In this document: positions 14,113 through 22,817 of the stretch, piece by piece
Layout: every line of letters begins with the position of its first letter
Position numbering within the stretch: position 1 is the first letter of the stretch
NCBI GenBank assembly: GCA_958295805.1
Contig: OY282373.1
Coordinates: 715,001-779,000, forward strand
DNA: 64,000 nucleotides
Origin: an uncultured Nitrospirales bacterium
GTDB lineage: Bacteria > Nitrospirota > Nitrospiria > Nitrospirales > UBA8639
Direction: 5' to 3'
Notes under the pieces: generated by a model
Seen by the model: only the letters and a program-made list of their open reading frames with translations
What the model was told of the DNA's origin: nothing
Database searches by the model: none
Position numbers and translations under genes: made by a program

Positions 14113-16359
14113 CTACATCACGTCTAGTGGATCCACGTTCACTCCGAACTTGACTTGCCGATACGTTTTTTCTCTGGTCATTTGTTCCAGCGTGTGTCTT
14201 ACGAGGGTTCTGGCGGCGGGTCCGTCTTTGAATTTGAGCAAGAGATGATAGCGTTGCCGTTTTGGCGACGTTGGTCCCCGCGAGAGCAGGGGGCCGAGGA
14301 CGGCGTCGTGTTCCTGGGGTGTCGTGTCTCCTTGCGAGATCATGCTTGCCCGTTGGGTGGTGAGTCGGTCTGCCCATAGTTTGGCGGCGGCTTCGGTTTC
14401 CGTTCGGTCTTTGCCTGATACCTCCAACTGGATGAGAAGACCGAACGGGGGGTATCCGGCCATTCGGCGGAAGGCCAGTTCATGGTCATAGAAGAGCTGG
14501 GGTTGTTGCGTCCTGATGGCCTGCATCGCGTGGTGAGAGGGCAGCTGCGTTTGAATCATTACTGAGCCGTTCATGCTTGGCGTGAGCAGATCCACTGCCT
14601 GTCGGAGATAATGAAACACGCGTTCCGAGGATCGAAAATCAGGAAGGTGCAATCCGGCGTCTGCGTAGGGGACGGCCACACATCTCACGGGACCGAGCGG
14701 GGACGCATGAAACAGCATCTGGGTGGCGACTAATATTTGAACGTGGCCTTTGCAGAATTGTTCTCTGACGTGGCGGGCCGTTGATTCGCTCTTGATCGCG
14801 TCGCCGTCATAGCGGCTGATGGTGGCGTGGGGATACCATCCTTTCAATTCCTCTTCGAGGCGTTCCGTGCCGAATCCAAAAGGTTCGAGTTTTGTGCCGG
14901 AACACGACGGGCACACGGTGGGGATGATCTCGGCCTGCCCGCAATAGGGGCACAGGAGTCGTGATTGGTGGAGTCTGAACGGGACGTGACAGCGCGTGCA
15001 TGATGGGGCCGTCCCGCACTCTTGGCAGGTGAAGGAGGAAGAAAACCCTTTGCGATTGTGGTAGACAATAATGCCGCCTTCCCGCTCCAGCGCCTTTTCA
15101 ATGCCTTGGCGCAAGACGTCGGAGAAGATTGTTCCGAACGGCACTTCTTGAAGGTTGACCATGTGAACGGCGTTTGCGGTTTCCTGGCTCGGTGTTGGAA
15201 AAGATTGTAGAACCTTGACTCGGCTTCCAAAGTGATGGACGGTCTCAAGCGTTGGGTGCGACGAATGGTACACGAGCACGGCTTGGTCCAACGACGCTCT
15301 TTTTCGTGCAACTTCCCGTGCGTGATAGTGTGGCCCGGCCTCTTCTTTATACGAGGTGTCTTCTTCTTGTTCGATCCATATGCACCCCAGGGCGGGGAGA
15401 GGAAGGAACAGGGCCGATCGGGTGCCCACGACCACGGCGTAGTGTCCCTGTCTGACGGCCTGCCATTCTTGAATGCGACGTTTTTCCGACAGGCCGCTGT
15501 GAAATTCTCCGATGCGTCCTCCAACCCGGCCACGAAGGCAGGCGGCCACGCGGAGCGACTGGTTGATGTTGGGCGTCAGCACAAGAGCCGTGCGCTGGTT
15601 GGCCAGTGTGGCTTGTATGACTTTCGCCAAGAGGGGAACATGCGGTCGTTCATGGGCCATGATTTCGCCGAATTGTTCGGTTGTGAGGTATTGCTGGAAA
15701 TGATCCCACCAAATGGGCAGGTCAGAATTTTCATGGAATCCGTCGGCAGATTGTTCGGGGACACCCGCGTCAGGCGGTGGGGGAGAGAGGGTATGGTGAA
15801 TGGGCCGTTCGCTCCAGTCTTCTTGTTCCTGAATCCATCGTTGTCGTTTGAGTTTTCTCAGAATTGGGGAAGGATTGTTCACAAGGTGGTCAATGGTTGA
15901 CGGTGCCAAGCCTTTGGAGCGTTTGGCCAGTGCCGTCAGGAGGGTGTGCGTGGTCGTGCCTCTGCGGGTGGTTTCAAGACGTTGATGTCCTTGCCGGGTC
16001 ATGGTCCAGCGGACGGTGCGGCGAAAGGGGAATTGGGGTGGTTGGATCAAGGCCATGCACGTCCCGATGGGAGCCAGATAATAGTCGGCCATCCAGTGCG
16101 ACAGGGCAACCAGATTGGGATCGAGGTCCCATTGCGACGACGTGATGAGGTGCAGGTCTCGAATTTTTTTTGGATGAACCGTGGCTTGCGTCGCGTCGTC
16201 GGTGAGAGAGACGACGAGCCCGGGTTTGTGCCGTGGGCCGAACGGGGCCAGAACCCATTGCCCCACCGCTGGTGGGGTTCTCCACGAATCAGGAATATGG
16301 TAGGTAAATGATCGGGAAATCCTGGGCGGAAAGACAACGTCGGCATAGCGTGGTCGCAT
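14113..16359 (-). CDS. priA: PriA-like primosomal protein N', ATPase motifs degenerate
   Basis: A 748-residue PriA homologue with the DNA-binding N-terminus (YADVVFPPRISRSFTYHIP), the conserved EFHSGLSEKRRIQEW and VVGTRSALFLPLPALG segments, and the zinc-binding cysteines (CQECGTAPSCTRCHVPF, then CPYCG and CPSCS). The Walker A loop (GxxGSGKT) is absent: residues about 232-245 read IMAHERPHVPLLAK. The Walker B DEEH is replaced by EQEED at 330-334, the SATPSLE motif by HSSHPTLE, and the helicase VAGRAGR motif by AVDLLTP. It probably recognises forks without helicase activity, as in actinobacterial PriA-like proteins. It stands alone, opposite in strand to fkbM. Confidence 0.85.
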   Translation of the reverse strand: MRPRYADVVFPPRISRSFTYHIPDSWRTPPAVGQWVLAPFGPRHKPGLVVSLTDDATQATVHPKKIRDLHLITSSQWDLDPNLVALSHWMADYYLAPIGTCMALIQPPQFPFRRTVRWTMTRQGHQRLETTRRGTTTHTLLTALAKRSKGLAPSTIDHLVNNPSPILRKLKRQRWIQEQEDWSERPIHHTLSPPPPDAGVPEQSADGFHENSDLPIWWDHFQQYLTTEQFGEIMAHERPHVPLLAKVIQATLANQRTALVLTPNINQSLRVAACLRGRVGGRIGEFHSGLSEKRRIQEWQAVRQGHYAVVVGTRSALFLPLPALGCIWIEQEEDTSYKEEAGPHYHAREVARKRASLDQAVLVYHSSHPTLETVHHFGSRVKVLQSFPTPSQETANAVHMVNLQEVPFGTIFSDVLRQGIEKALEREGGIIVYHNRKGFSSSFTCQECGTAPSCTRCHVPFRLHQSRLLCPYCGQAEIIPTVCPSCSGTKLEPFGFGTERLEEELKGWYPHATISRYDGDAIKSESTARHVREQFCKGHVQILVATQMLFHASPLGPVRCVAVPYADAGLHLPDFRSSERVFHYLRQAVDLLTPSMNGSVMIQTQLPSHHAMQAIRTQQPQLFYDHELAFRRMAGYPPFGLLIQLEVSGKDRTETEAAAKLWADRLTTQRASMISQGDTTPQEHDAVLGPLLSRGPTSPKRQRYHLLLKFKDGPAARTLVRHTLEQMTREKTYRQVKFGVNVDPLDVM

Positions 16360-16479
16360 ATCCGGTATTGTGCCAAAGGAGAACCGGCCTCACAACGAAG
16401 GGAAGCAATTCAGAGAACCACGTCACTATGCCGCAGGAGAAAGCAGAGAGATGACCGGTCTCAGGTCAAGAGTGTAGCC

Positions 16480-17202
16480 ATGAAGCAATTAATCCATAGA
16501 TTCAAACGAACGGGGCTTGTGTGTTTCATCAGAGGGTTTTTCTTTGATGGAACGACGGTCAGAAAAGCTGAACCAGAGGTCTATGAATTTATGCACGCCA
16601 ATATTGGATATGGTTGGCGCTGCATTGATTGTGGAGCCAATCGTGGCGAATATAGTTTTCTGATGGCAAAACTGGTGGGACCATCGGGGTTTGTCCATGC
16701 CTTTGAATTGCATCCTGAGAATGCAAAGCAGATCAAGTACAATACGCGGCGGTTCCGTGACCGGATCAAGATAGAAAATGTCGCCGTGACGGATGGAGAG
16801 AAAAGGGTTGTGCCGGTATTTTCTGGAAAAAGTCAGACGAGTGGTGCTGAATGGAATATTGTCGGGCCACATGACGGAGATACGACCAGTCGCCCTGAAT
16901 TTTCTATCCCTGCCGTTTCATTGGATCAATATTCAGGTGAAAGAATTGATTTTGTGAAAATTGACGTTGAGGGCGCAGGGTATGAGGTGATATCCGGTAT
17001 GCAGAGAATGCTACGACAAGCTTGTCCCGTCGTCGTCTTCGAGGTCCACTCCCCAAAGGAATGGGAAAGCCGAAAATATTTCTTGGATGCGGACTATACA
17101 ATCTTCACCATGCAGGGGCAGCCAATGAACGCGGCCAAGCCGTTTGTTTTTCATTGTGTTGCTGTCCCCAATGGCAAATCAGTAAACTGGCCTACCCCGT
17201 GA
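16480..17202 (+). CDS. FkbM-family methyltransferase
   Basis: A 240-residue S-adenosylmethionine-dependent methyltransferase. Motif I lies at residues 48-60 (WRCIDCGANRGEYS), followed by FVHAFELHPENAKQ and the family segment SLDQYSGERIDFVKIDVEGAGYEVISGM, where KIDVEG is diagnostic of FkbM proteins. These enzymes mostly O-methylate sugars or polyketides; the substrate is not predictable. It is a single gene between priA and an EF-hand-like exported protein. Codon use is more AT-rich than its neighbours, suggesting transfer. Confidence 0.8.
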   Translation: MKQLIHRFKRTGLVCFIRGFFFDGTTVRKAEPEVYEFMHANIGYGWRCIDCGANRGEYSFLMAKLVGPSGFVHAFELHPENAKQIKYNTRRFRDRIKIENVAVTDGEKRVVPVFSGKSQTSGAEWNIVGPHDGDTTSRPEFSIPAVSLDQYSGERIDFVKIDVEGAGYEVISGMQRMLRQACPVVVFEVHSPKEWESRKYFLDADYTIFTMQGQPMNAAKPFVFHCVAVPNGKSVNWPTP

Positions 17203-17424
17203 TTGACTCTTTCCTGTTTCTCGCCTTTCCCCATTAATCAGTAGAGATATCTTTGCATCTTTTTGATGATTCAACTGCTCGGTGAGCGTCATCAGTGCGA
17301 GATTATGAGCAACCTTCTTCTCTTTCGGGAGTCGCGGGATGAAGAATCGACGTGTTCGAAATGTCCACGTGCCAAAGAATTTCTTCTATTTTGACGAGCG
17401 AATAGTTAATATGAAAAGGAGTCC

Positions 17425-17994
17425 ATGAACTCGATGATGGGTTCGCGATTCAGCAGGATTCAATCTGGAAACGGGAAACGTATGCTCCCCGTGGTGATTT
17501 GTGCCATTGCTGCGGCTCTGCTCATGCCGGTCGCTCACGTTGCCGGACGGGACAATTCATTGTCGCCACCCTCTCCCCCGCATTCATCGGCCGCCCCGTC
17601 TTCGCGGGAAACGCATTTGCGAGATTTTTCTCCGTTGCCTGAAGAACCGGAAGAGTTTGACGATCGCGAAGTCAAGGCGTATTACGACTGGCGGAATGAT
17701 TTATTCTTTCGGGAATTCGATTTGAACGGGGACGGCGTGGTGAACTATATGACGGCCCGTCGTACCTATAAGGTCTGGCTGGACGACTTCGGCACCCCGA
17801 TCGTCGTGACGGTCGGGTCACCGTTGTTCTATTGGCTGGATCGCAATGGGAATGGAGAATTTGAAACGGGCCGAGGCGAAATGTGGTCGGACCCTGATGA
17901 GGACGGGATTACCGGGAATGAACGGATTTATGATACCAGCCATTTAGAAAAGCAGCCTTCGCGCGTTCCACGGTGGTCTGCACCCGTTCCGTAA
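17425..17994 (+). CDS. Exported protein with EF-hand-like motifs
   Basis: A 189-residue protein with an N-terminal signal-like segment (residues about 20-40, MLPVVICAIAAALLMPVAHV). A Pro/Ser-rich linker follows, then two calcium-loop-like stretches, DLNGDGVVNYMTARR near residues 98-112 and DRNGNGEFETG near 136-146, plus an acidic DPDEDG stretch. This suggests a calcium-binding periplasmic protein. AAAAGGAG before the ATG at 17425 supports the start. No operon partner is visible. Confidence 0.65.
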   Translation: MNSMMGSRFSRIQSGNGKRMLPVVICAIAAALLMPVAHVAGRDNSLSPPSPPHSSAAPSSRETHLRDFSPLPEEPEEFDDREVKAYYDWRNDLFFREFDLNGDGVVNYMTARRTYKVWLDDFGTPIVVTVGSPLFYWLDRNGNGEFETGRGEMWSDPDEDGITGNERIYDTSHLEKQPSRVPRWSAPVP

Positions 17995-18068
17995 GCCCAC
18001 CATGGGTAGACTGACGCATCACAATCCTTTTAAGATGGTTTCCTGATAGAAGAAAGGGGGAAGGTGTA

Positions 18069-18338
18069 GTGCCAAGTTTCAAGGCTGAAATGAAGTCGGT
18101 CATTCCAAAAAGCGTTCGGACTACGATCCGCAACGCATTGGCATCGGTCATTCAGGAAAACACGAAGGAAGATAGAGAAAACCCCTCTGAGGGAAAAGCG
18201 CCGCACCGCATTCAGACCCAGATTCATCGGCGGAAGAAGGCCAAAGCGGTTGCTCCCCTCATGAATGAATGGGAACGTTCTCAATCGCTGCCGCCGAAGA
18301 ATTTGAAACGCTCCTCGCAGGATATGCGGAAATCATAA
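18069..18338 (+). CDS. Small basic protein of unknown function
   Basis: An 89-residue basic protein with many Lys/Arg and no membrane segment. The GTG at 18069 is preceded by AAAGGGGGAAGG, a plausible ribosome-binding site. It lies between the EF-hand-like gene and a REP-like repeat. No family is recognised. Confidence 0.4.
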   Translation: MPSFKAEMKSVIPKSVRTTIRNALASVIQENTKEDRENPSEGKAPHRIQTQIHRRKKAKAVAPLMNEWERSQSLPPKNLKRSSQDMRKS

Positions 18339-18607
18339 CGCTCCCTTGCCTCTTCCCTCTTCGCTCCTCACCCTGACCTTCTCCCACGGGGAGAGGGAAT
18401 TGGAGTAAGTTTTTACCCCTACTTTTATTACGTTCAGTGCTATTCATCTGTTCCAACCCATGGGAATTAGAACCTTGGGGCTTTTGCGAATGAGGCGGTA
18501 GGTCTTTTGTTCGCTTGATTCGTAAAAAATTCGGGTGCTACCATGTCAAATTCAGTGAAATCATTGAAGATTTTTGATCCCCGATAAAAGATGTCGGGGA
18601 CAAGCTT
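18339..18607. repeat. Intergenic region with REP-like palindrome
   Basis: About 270 bases without a gene. Bases about 18366-18402 hold CCTCACCCTGACCTTCTCCC followed by ACGGGGAGAGGG, a common REP-like palindrome. At 18578-18600 TCCCCGA and TCGGGGA form a 7-bp stem with a 9-base loop, 20 bases before nuoA. The leader hairpin may affect nuo expression; this is speculative. Confidence 0.5.
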
Positions 18608-18619
18608 TTGCGAGATCAC

Positions 18620-19012
18620 ATGAGCATGGTGAGCGGATATGACCTTCTTCTGGATTATTTGTCCACGTATTTCCCCATTCTCGTGTTTATTCTTCTGGCG
18701 TTAGGGTTCGGGCTGGTGACGCTCGCGCTGAGCTATCTCGTCCACCCGAAATATCCCGAAGTGGAAAAATTAAGCGTCTATGAATGCGGGAGCGAACCGT
18801 TTTCCGACTCTCGGATGCCGTTTCCCGTTCGCTATTACGTCATTGCGATGCTGTTTGTGATTTTTGATATTGAAGTGATTTTTCTCTATCCCTGGGCCGT
18901 CACGTTTGACCAGCTTGGAATCATCGGCCTGATCGAGATGATGATTTTTATCGGGCTGTTCGTGGTGGCCTACGTCTATGCGTGGCGCAAGGGCGCGTTG
19001 GAGTGGGATTGA
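18620..19012 (+). CDS. nuoA: NADH-quinone oxidoreductase subunit A
   Basis: A 130-residue membrane subunit of complex I with three helices. Signatures include KLSVYECGSEPFSDSRMPFPVRYYVIAMLFVIFDIEVIFLYPWA-type residues (about 50-95), where YECG and FDIE are conserved. It opens the nuo operon. The ATG at 18620 is preferred over an in-frame TTG at 18608. Confidence 0.95.
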   Translation: MSMVSGYDLLLDYLSTYFPILVFILLALGFGLVTLALSYLVHPKYPEVEKLSVYECGSEPFSDSRMPFPVRYYVIAMLFVIFDIEVIFLYPWAVTFDQLGIIGLIEMMIFIGLFVVAYVYAWRKGALEWD

Positions 19013-19028
19013 TCGGTCTGCAGGGTGA

Positions 19029-19568
19029 ATGATGGGTTTAATCCAGATCGGAAAGAGGCACGAGAAAGACGGCGATCTCGGCGTGATCACGCTGTCGTTG
19101 GAAAAGGTCGTGAACTGGGCGCGGAAAGGGTCGCTCTGGCCCATGACCTTTGGCTTGGCCTGTTGCGCGATTGAAATGATCGCCGCGGTCTCGTCCAGGT
19201 ACGACATCGATCGATACGGTGCCGGCGTCTTTCGGGGGTCGCCGCGGCAGTCCGACGTCATGATCGTGGCGGGGACTGTGTGCCGGCGCATGGCTCCGGT
19301 CATTCGTAAAATCTACGATCAGATGCCGGAACCCAAATACGTGATTTCCATGGGCTCCTGTGCCACGTCCGGCAATATTTACGATAGTTACAGCGTGGTG
19401 CAGGGGGTGGATCGATTCGTGCCCGTGGATATTTACGTGCCGGGCTGTCCTCCGACTCCCGAAGCCCTGTTTGACGGGATTTTGAAACTGCAAGATCAGA
19501 TCATGCAGAAGCGGGTCTTTACCAAGCAGCCCGAGCAAGTCAAGCCGAAGAACAAGGCAATCGTGTAA
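19029..19568 (+). CDS. nuoB: NADH-quinone oxidoreductase subunit B
   Basis: A 179-residue peripheral-arm subunit that carries the N2 [4Fe-4S] cluster. The cluster ligands are visible as the tandem CC in [10 protein letters not shown] (near residue 48), the Cys in [10 protein letters not shown], and [11 protein letters not shown]. It begins 16 bases after nuoA. The end of the gene (AACAAGGCAATCGTGTAATG) is repeated after a REP-like palindrome just before nuoC. Confidence 0.95.
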   Translation: MMGLIQIGKRHEKDGDLGVITLSLEKVVNWARKGSLWPMTFGLACCAIEMIAAVSSRYDIDRYGAGVFRGSPRQSDVMIVAGTVCRRMAPVIRKIYDQMPEPKYVISMGSCATSGNIYDSYSVVQGVDRFVPVDIYVPGCPPTPEALFDGILKLQDQIMQKRVFTKQPEQVKPKNKAIV

Positions 19569-19628
19569 TGGATTCCCGCTAAGGACCGGCGGGAATGACA
19601 GGACCAGAAACAAGGCGATCGTGTAATG
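19551..19628. repeat. REP-like palindrome bounded by a 20-bp direct repeat
   Basis: The last bases of nuoB (19551-19570) recur at 19609-19628 with one mismatch in 20. Between them lies GATTCCCGC-n-GGCGGGAATGACAGG, a REP-like palindrome. This looks like insertion of the repeat with duplication of its target, leaving nuoC with a copy of the original junction. Confidence 0.7.
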
Positions 19629-20123
19629 CACCCGCTTGCTGAACGCATCCAAGGCCGCTTTGCCGACGGCGTTCTCCTGGCCCACGAATGGCGCGGGGAT
19701 CTGGCCGTGACGGTGAAACGCGAATCCTTGCACGCGATCTGTCGCTTTCTGCGGGACGATCCGGCCATGGATTTCGATTACATCGTCCACGTCAGCTCGG
19801 TGGATTGGCCTGATGATGAAGAACGGTTTGAAGTCGTCTATGAAGTCTATTCCATTCGGCATCGGCACCGTCTTCGCGTGAAAACACGGGTGCCGGAACA
19901 CGATTGTTACGTTGATTCGTTGACGGACATCTGGCGGGGCGCGGAGTTCATGGAACGAGAGGTCTTCGACATGATGGGGATTCGATTCAAGAACCATCCG
20001 GACCTTCGCCGCATTTTGATGCCGGATGACTTTCAGGAAGGCTATCCGTTACGAAAAGATTTCCCCCTCCAAGGAAAGGGCTGGCGGGATACCTTTGATT
20101 TTCTGAATGAAGGCGCGGCCTGA
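19626..20123 (+). CDS. nuoC: NADH-quinone oxidoreductase subunit C
   Basis: A 165-residue subunit of the peripheral arm, the 30-kDa family. The diagnostic segment WRGAEFMEREVFDMMGIRF lies near residues 102-120, followed by RRILMPDDFQEGYPLRKDFPL. It is separate from NuoD, not fused. The start lies within the duplicated 20-base sequence at the nuoB-nuoC junction. Confidence 0.95.
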   Translation: MHPLAERIQGRFADGVLLAHEWRGDLAVTVKRESLHAICRFLRDDPAMDFDYIVHVSSVDWPDDEERFEVVYEVYSIRHRHRLRVKTRVPEHDCYVDSLTDIWRGAEFMEREVFDMMGIRFKNHPDLRRILMPDDFQEGYPLRKDFPLQGKGWRDTFDFLNEGAA

Positions 20124-20164
20124 CCCCTGCGCGTGACTCTTCAGAACGACCACTCCTAAGAACG

Positions 20165-21415
20165 ATGGCACGTTTCACGGACCAACGCGACACCGTCTAT
20201 AAAGTCGATCCGGAACATCCGGCGACCAAGGATCTTCCCATCCTGCGGACGGAGGAACTGCTGTTGAACATGGGGCCGCAGCACCCGGCGACCCATGGCG
20301 TGCTGAAGGTCATCCTGGACCTTGAAGGGGAGCGCATTACCAAGTCCACGGTGGTGATGGGTTTTCTCCATCGCGGCGTGGAAAAGCTCGCTGAATACGG
20401 GACGTATCATCAATTTATTCCGCACACGGACCGTCTCGACTACGTGTGCGCGATGTACAACAACTTCGCGTATTGCCGGGCGGTTGAGAAACTGATGAAC
20501 GTCACCGTGCCTGAACGTGCGGAATATTTGCGTACCATTGTCGCGGAAGTCCAGCGGATCATCGGGCATTTGTTCTGGTTGGGGACACAGGCGTTGGATA
20601 TGGGCGCGATGACCGTGTTTTTCTATACGTTCCGGGACCGCGAAATTCTGCTGGACTGGTTTGATGAACTCTGCGGCGCGCGACTCACGACCAGTTGGTA
20701 TCGGATCGGCGGCGTGGAACGGGATTTTACCGACTCCCTTGAAGCCAAGATTCGGCACTTTCTGGATTATTTCCCGCCCAAAATAGACGAATACGTCGTG
20801 TTTCTGGAAAAAAATCGCATCTGGTTGGCTCGCACCGTGGGCGTGGCGGTTATTTCGGCTGAGGATGCCTTAAGCTTCGGGTTGAGCGGGCCGACGCTCC
20901 GGGGGTCCGGGGTTGATTACGACTTGCGAAAGTACGAGTCGTACGGCGCCTATCCCCAGTGTGAATTCAGCGTGCCCGTCGGTCAGAACGGCGACACCTA
21001 TGATCGGTATTGGGTCCGGGTTGAGGAGATGCGGGAAAGTATTAAAATCATTCGGCAGTGCATGGACCAAATGCCCAAGGACGGGCCGGTGATGGCCGAC
21101 GTGCCCAGCGTGACGTTGCCGCCCAAGCACCGCGTGTTGACCAATCTGGAATCGATGATCCAGCAGTTCAAACTGTTTTCCCAAGGGTTCGATGCCCCGC
21201 CCGGTGAAATTTATTGTGGAACCGAGGCGCATAAAGGCGAATTGGGTTTTTATATCGTGAGCACGGGAGGCGGTCATCCGTATCGATTGAAAATTCGATC
21301 CCCGTCCTTCATCCACATGGGAGCCTTCGATCACATGGCCCGGGGCTACATGATTGCCGACGCCGTCACGATCTTCGGATCGTATGACATCGTAATGGGA
21401 GAATGCGATCGATAA
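20165..21415 (+). CDS. nuoD: NADH-quinone oxidoreductase subunit D
   Basis: A 416-residue 49-kDa-family subunit forming the quinone site with NuoB. Signatures are MGPQHPATHGVLKVILDLEG (near residues 38-58), FLHRGVEKLAEY and, in the middle, GLSGPTLRGSGVDYDLRK, with a conserved GECDR end. It is followed by the ParA-like cassette rather than by nuoE/F/H. Confidence 0.95.
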   Translation: MARFTDQRDTVYKVDPEHPATKDLPILRTEELLLNMGPQHPATHGVLKVILDLEGERITKSTVVMGFLHRGVEKLAEYGTYHQFIPHTDRLDYVCAMYNNFAYCRAVEKLMNVTVPERAEYLRTIVAEVQRIIGHLFWLGTQALDMGAMTVFFYTFRDREILLDWFDELCGARLTTSWYRIGGVERDFTDSLEAKIRHFLDYFPPKIDEYVVFLEKNRIWLARTVGVAVISAEDALSFGLSGPTLRGSGVDYDLRKYESYGAYPQCEFSVPVGQNGDTYDRYWVRVEEMRESIKIIRQCMDQMPKDGPVMADVPSVTLPPKHRVLTNLESMIQQFKLFSQGFDAPPGEIYCGTEAHKGELGFYIVSTGGGHPYRLKIRSPSFIHMGAFDHMARGYMIADAVTIFGSYDIVMGECDR

Positions 21416-21455
21416 CGGGGTCTGTCAGATCATATCAGACTTTTGGTGAAGGAAG

Positions 21456-22337
21456 ATGAACGATAAGAAACCGCCAAAGACGATCGCGACCATCAACTTC
21501 AAGGGTGGCGTCGGCAAAACAACCGTTACCTGGTGTCTTGGCGATTTGATTTCCACCTACGGAAAATCGGATGTACTCTTGTTTGATCTCGACGCTCAGA
21601 TGTCCCTCACGCAAGCAATTACTCTGAACGAAGACGGCAGCCTTCACGGAAAGTTCAGTAACTGGCAAGAGCGGTCGGAAAAGGGAAAGAAAACAATCTT
21701 CAATGCGATTGATGAATATACCAAGCCTAAAAGCTTCAATTTTGGGATAGATTACGATTTTATTTACCAGATTGCTGATCGTTACCATTTTGTCCCATCC
21801 TCCGAAGAACTTTACTGGCTTGAACTTGAGGTGTTCGACCGTGAGAAAATGAAGGGGTTGATGCGAGAACTTCTCGGGAAAATCACGTGGTCCAAGAAAG
21901 TATCGAATTACCACTATGCACTATTTGACTGCCCACCCTCGTTCACTTTGCTCTCCTATTCAGTTCTTGCAGTTTGCGATCTGATACTGATACCCGTTAA
22001 TCCCGATTTCTACGCTGTGAAAGGCGTTCCATTGATTTTGAACACGCTCAAAATGCGAATTGAACCATTGCCAATTCCGAAAATTGCAGTTTTCATGAAC
22101 AAGGCGAAACCATACGCGGGAAAGATGACAAGGGAATCACAATTCTACTGGAATCAGGTTCAGTCTATATGCTTGAAGGCATCCGAACAGTCTGGCTTGA
22201 ATGTGAAATGTCTTGATACGCCTATTTTCGACCGCGTCCAAATCAAACGTGCGATTACATCCGGCGGGATTCCCGACGACTTTGTTCGTGATTTCAAATC
22301 CCTCTGGGCAGGCATAACTGATTTCCTCAATGAGTAA
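21456..22337 (+). CDS. ParA-family ATPase inserted in the nuo operon
   Basis: A 293-residue ParA/Soj-like ATPase. The deviant Walker A FKGGVGKTTVTW lies at residues 15-26, the A' motif LLFDLDAQMS near 43-52, and the Walker B-like YALFDCPPSF near 152-161. An insertion of about 60 residues (FSNWQERSEKGKKTIFNAID and after) follows the first motifs. ParA proteins position plasmids, chromosomes or protein complexes. It sits between nuoD and nuoG on the same strand, and its AT-richer composition suggests later acquisition. The next gene overlaps its end by 8 bases and is the likely partner. Confidence 0.8.
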   Translation: MNDKKPPKTIATINFKGGVGKTTVTWCLGDLISTYGKSDVLLFDLDAQMSLTQAITLNEDGSLHGKFSNWQERSEKGKKTIFNAIDEYTKPKSFNFGIDYDFIYQIADRYHFVPSSEELYWLELEVFDREKMKGLMRELLGKITWSKKVSNYHYALFDCPPSFTLLSYSVLAVCDLILIPVNPDFYAVKGVPLILNTLKMRIEPLPIPKIAVFMNKAKPYAGKMTRESQFYWNQVQSICLKASEQSGLNVKCLDTPIFDRVQIKRAITSGGIPDDFVRDFKSLWAGITDFLNE

Positions 22338-22743
22338 AGAATTTTTACAACCATCAGAAGAACTGAAACGTCTAGCTGAAGGGATCTCTGGCTTGCGCCG
22401 CGACCTCCAAACGACAACGTTGTCTCTTGGGAGGATGGAGCGTCGCCTAAAAGCTGCGTTTCCAAACTACCCGGCAAAGAAAAAGGCCGCGAAGGAATCC
22501 AAGGCTGTTCCGGCAACCAACAAATCAACCGAAGAGTTGAACAAGATTTTTGATTCACTGGTTGTCGCCACTAAGGAGGAGGGAGACGCCGGATTTGATC
22601 GGGCTGCATCGGATATTGAAAAGTCGGTCATTCTTGCCGTGGCCATAGAAATCGGGGCTGGCGCCGCAAGCAGGCTTACGGTGCCAAAGGCAAAAAGGGG
22701 AATCCGAAGAAGGGTTCAGGAGTCGTTGCAGCTTCAATTCTGA
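22330..22743 (+). CDS. Partner of the ParA-like ATPase, unknown family
   Basis: A 137-residue protein overlapping the end of the ParA-like gene by 8 bases. Residues 5-50 form a probable coiled coil, a basic Lys/Ala-rich linker follows (YPAKKKAAKESK), then an acidic helical region, and the C-terminus is basic. An overlapping partner with a coiled coil and a Lys-rich stretch suits a ParB-like or adaptor protein, but no known domain is recognised. Confidence 0.5.
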   Translation: MSKEFLQPSEELKRLAEGISGLRRDLQTTTLSLGRMERRLKAAFPNYPAKKKAAKESKAVPATNKSTEELNKIFDSLVVATKEEGDAGFDRAASDIEKSVILAVAIEIGAGAASRLTVPKAKRGIRRRVQESLQLQF

Positions 22744-22817
22744 CTTGGAAAAACGCCGTTGCAGATAGCACGATGGAACCACAACGAATTCCTGAATCAT
22801 AGAGGTGGGAGAGAGAG

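Noticed and set aside
21420-21440. Terminator between nuoD and the ParA-like gene
   Set aside because: The GTCTG/CAGAC hairpin is only 5 bp with a long loop and lacks a T-run of useful length, so it is unlikely to stop transcription.
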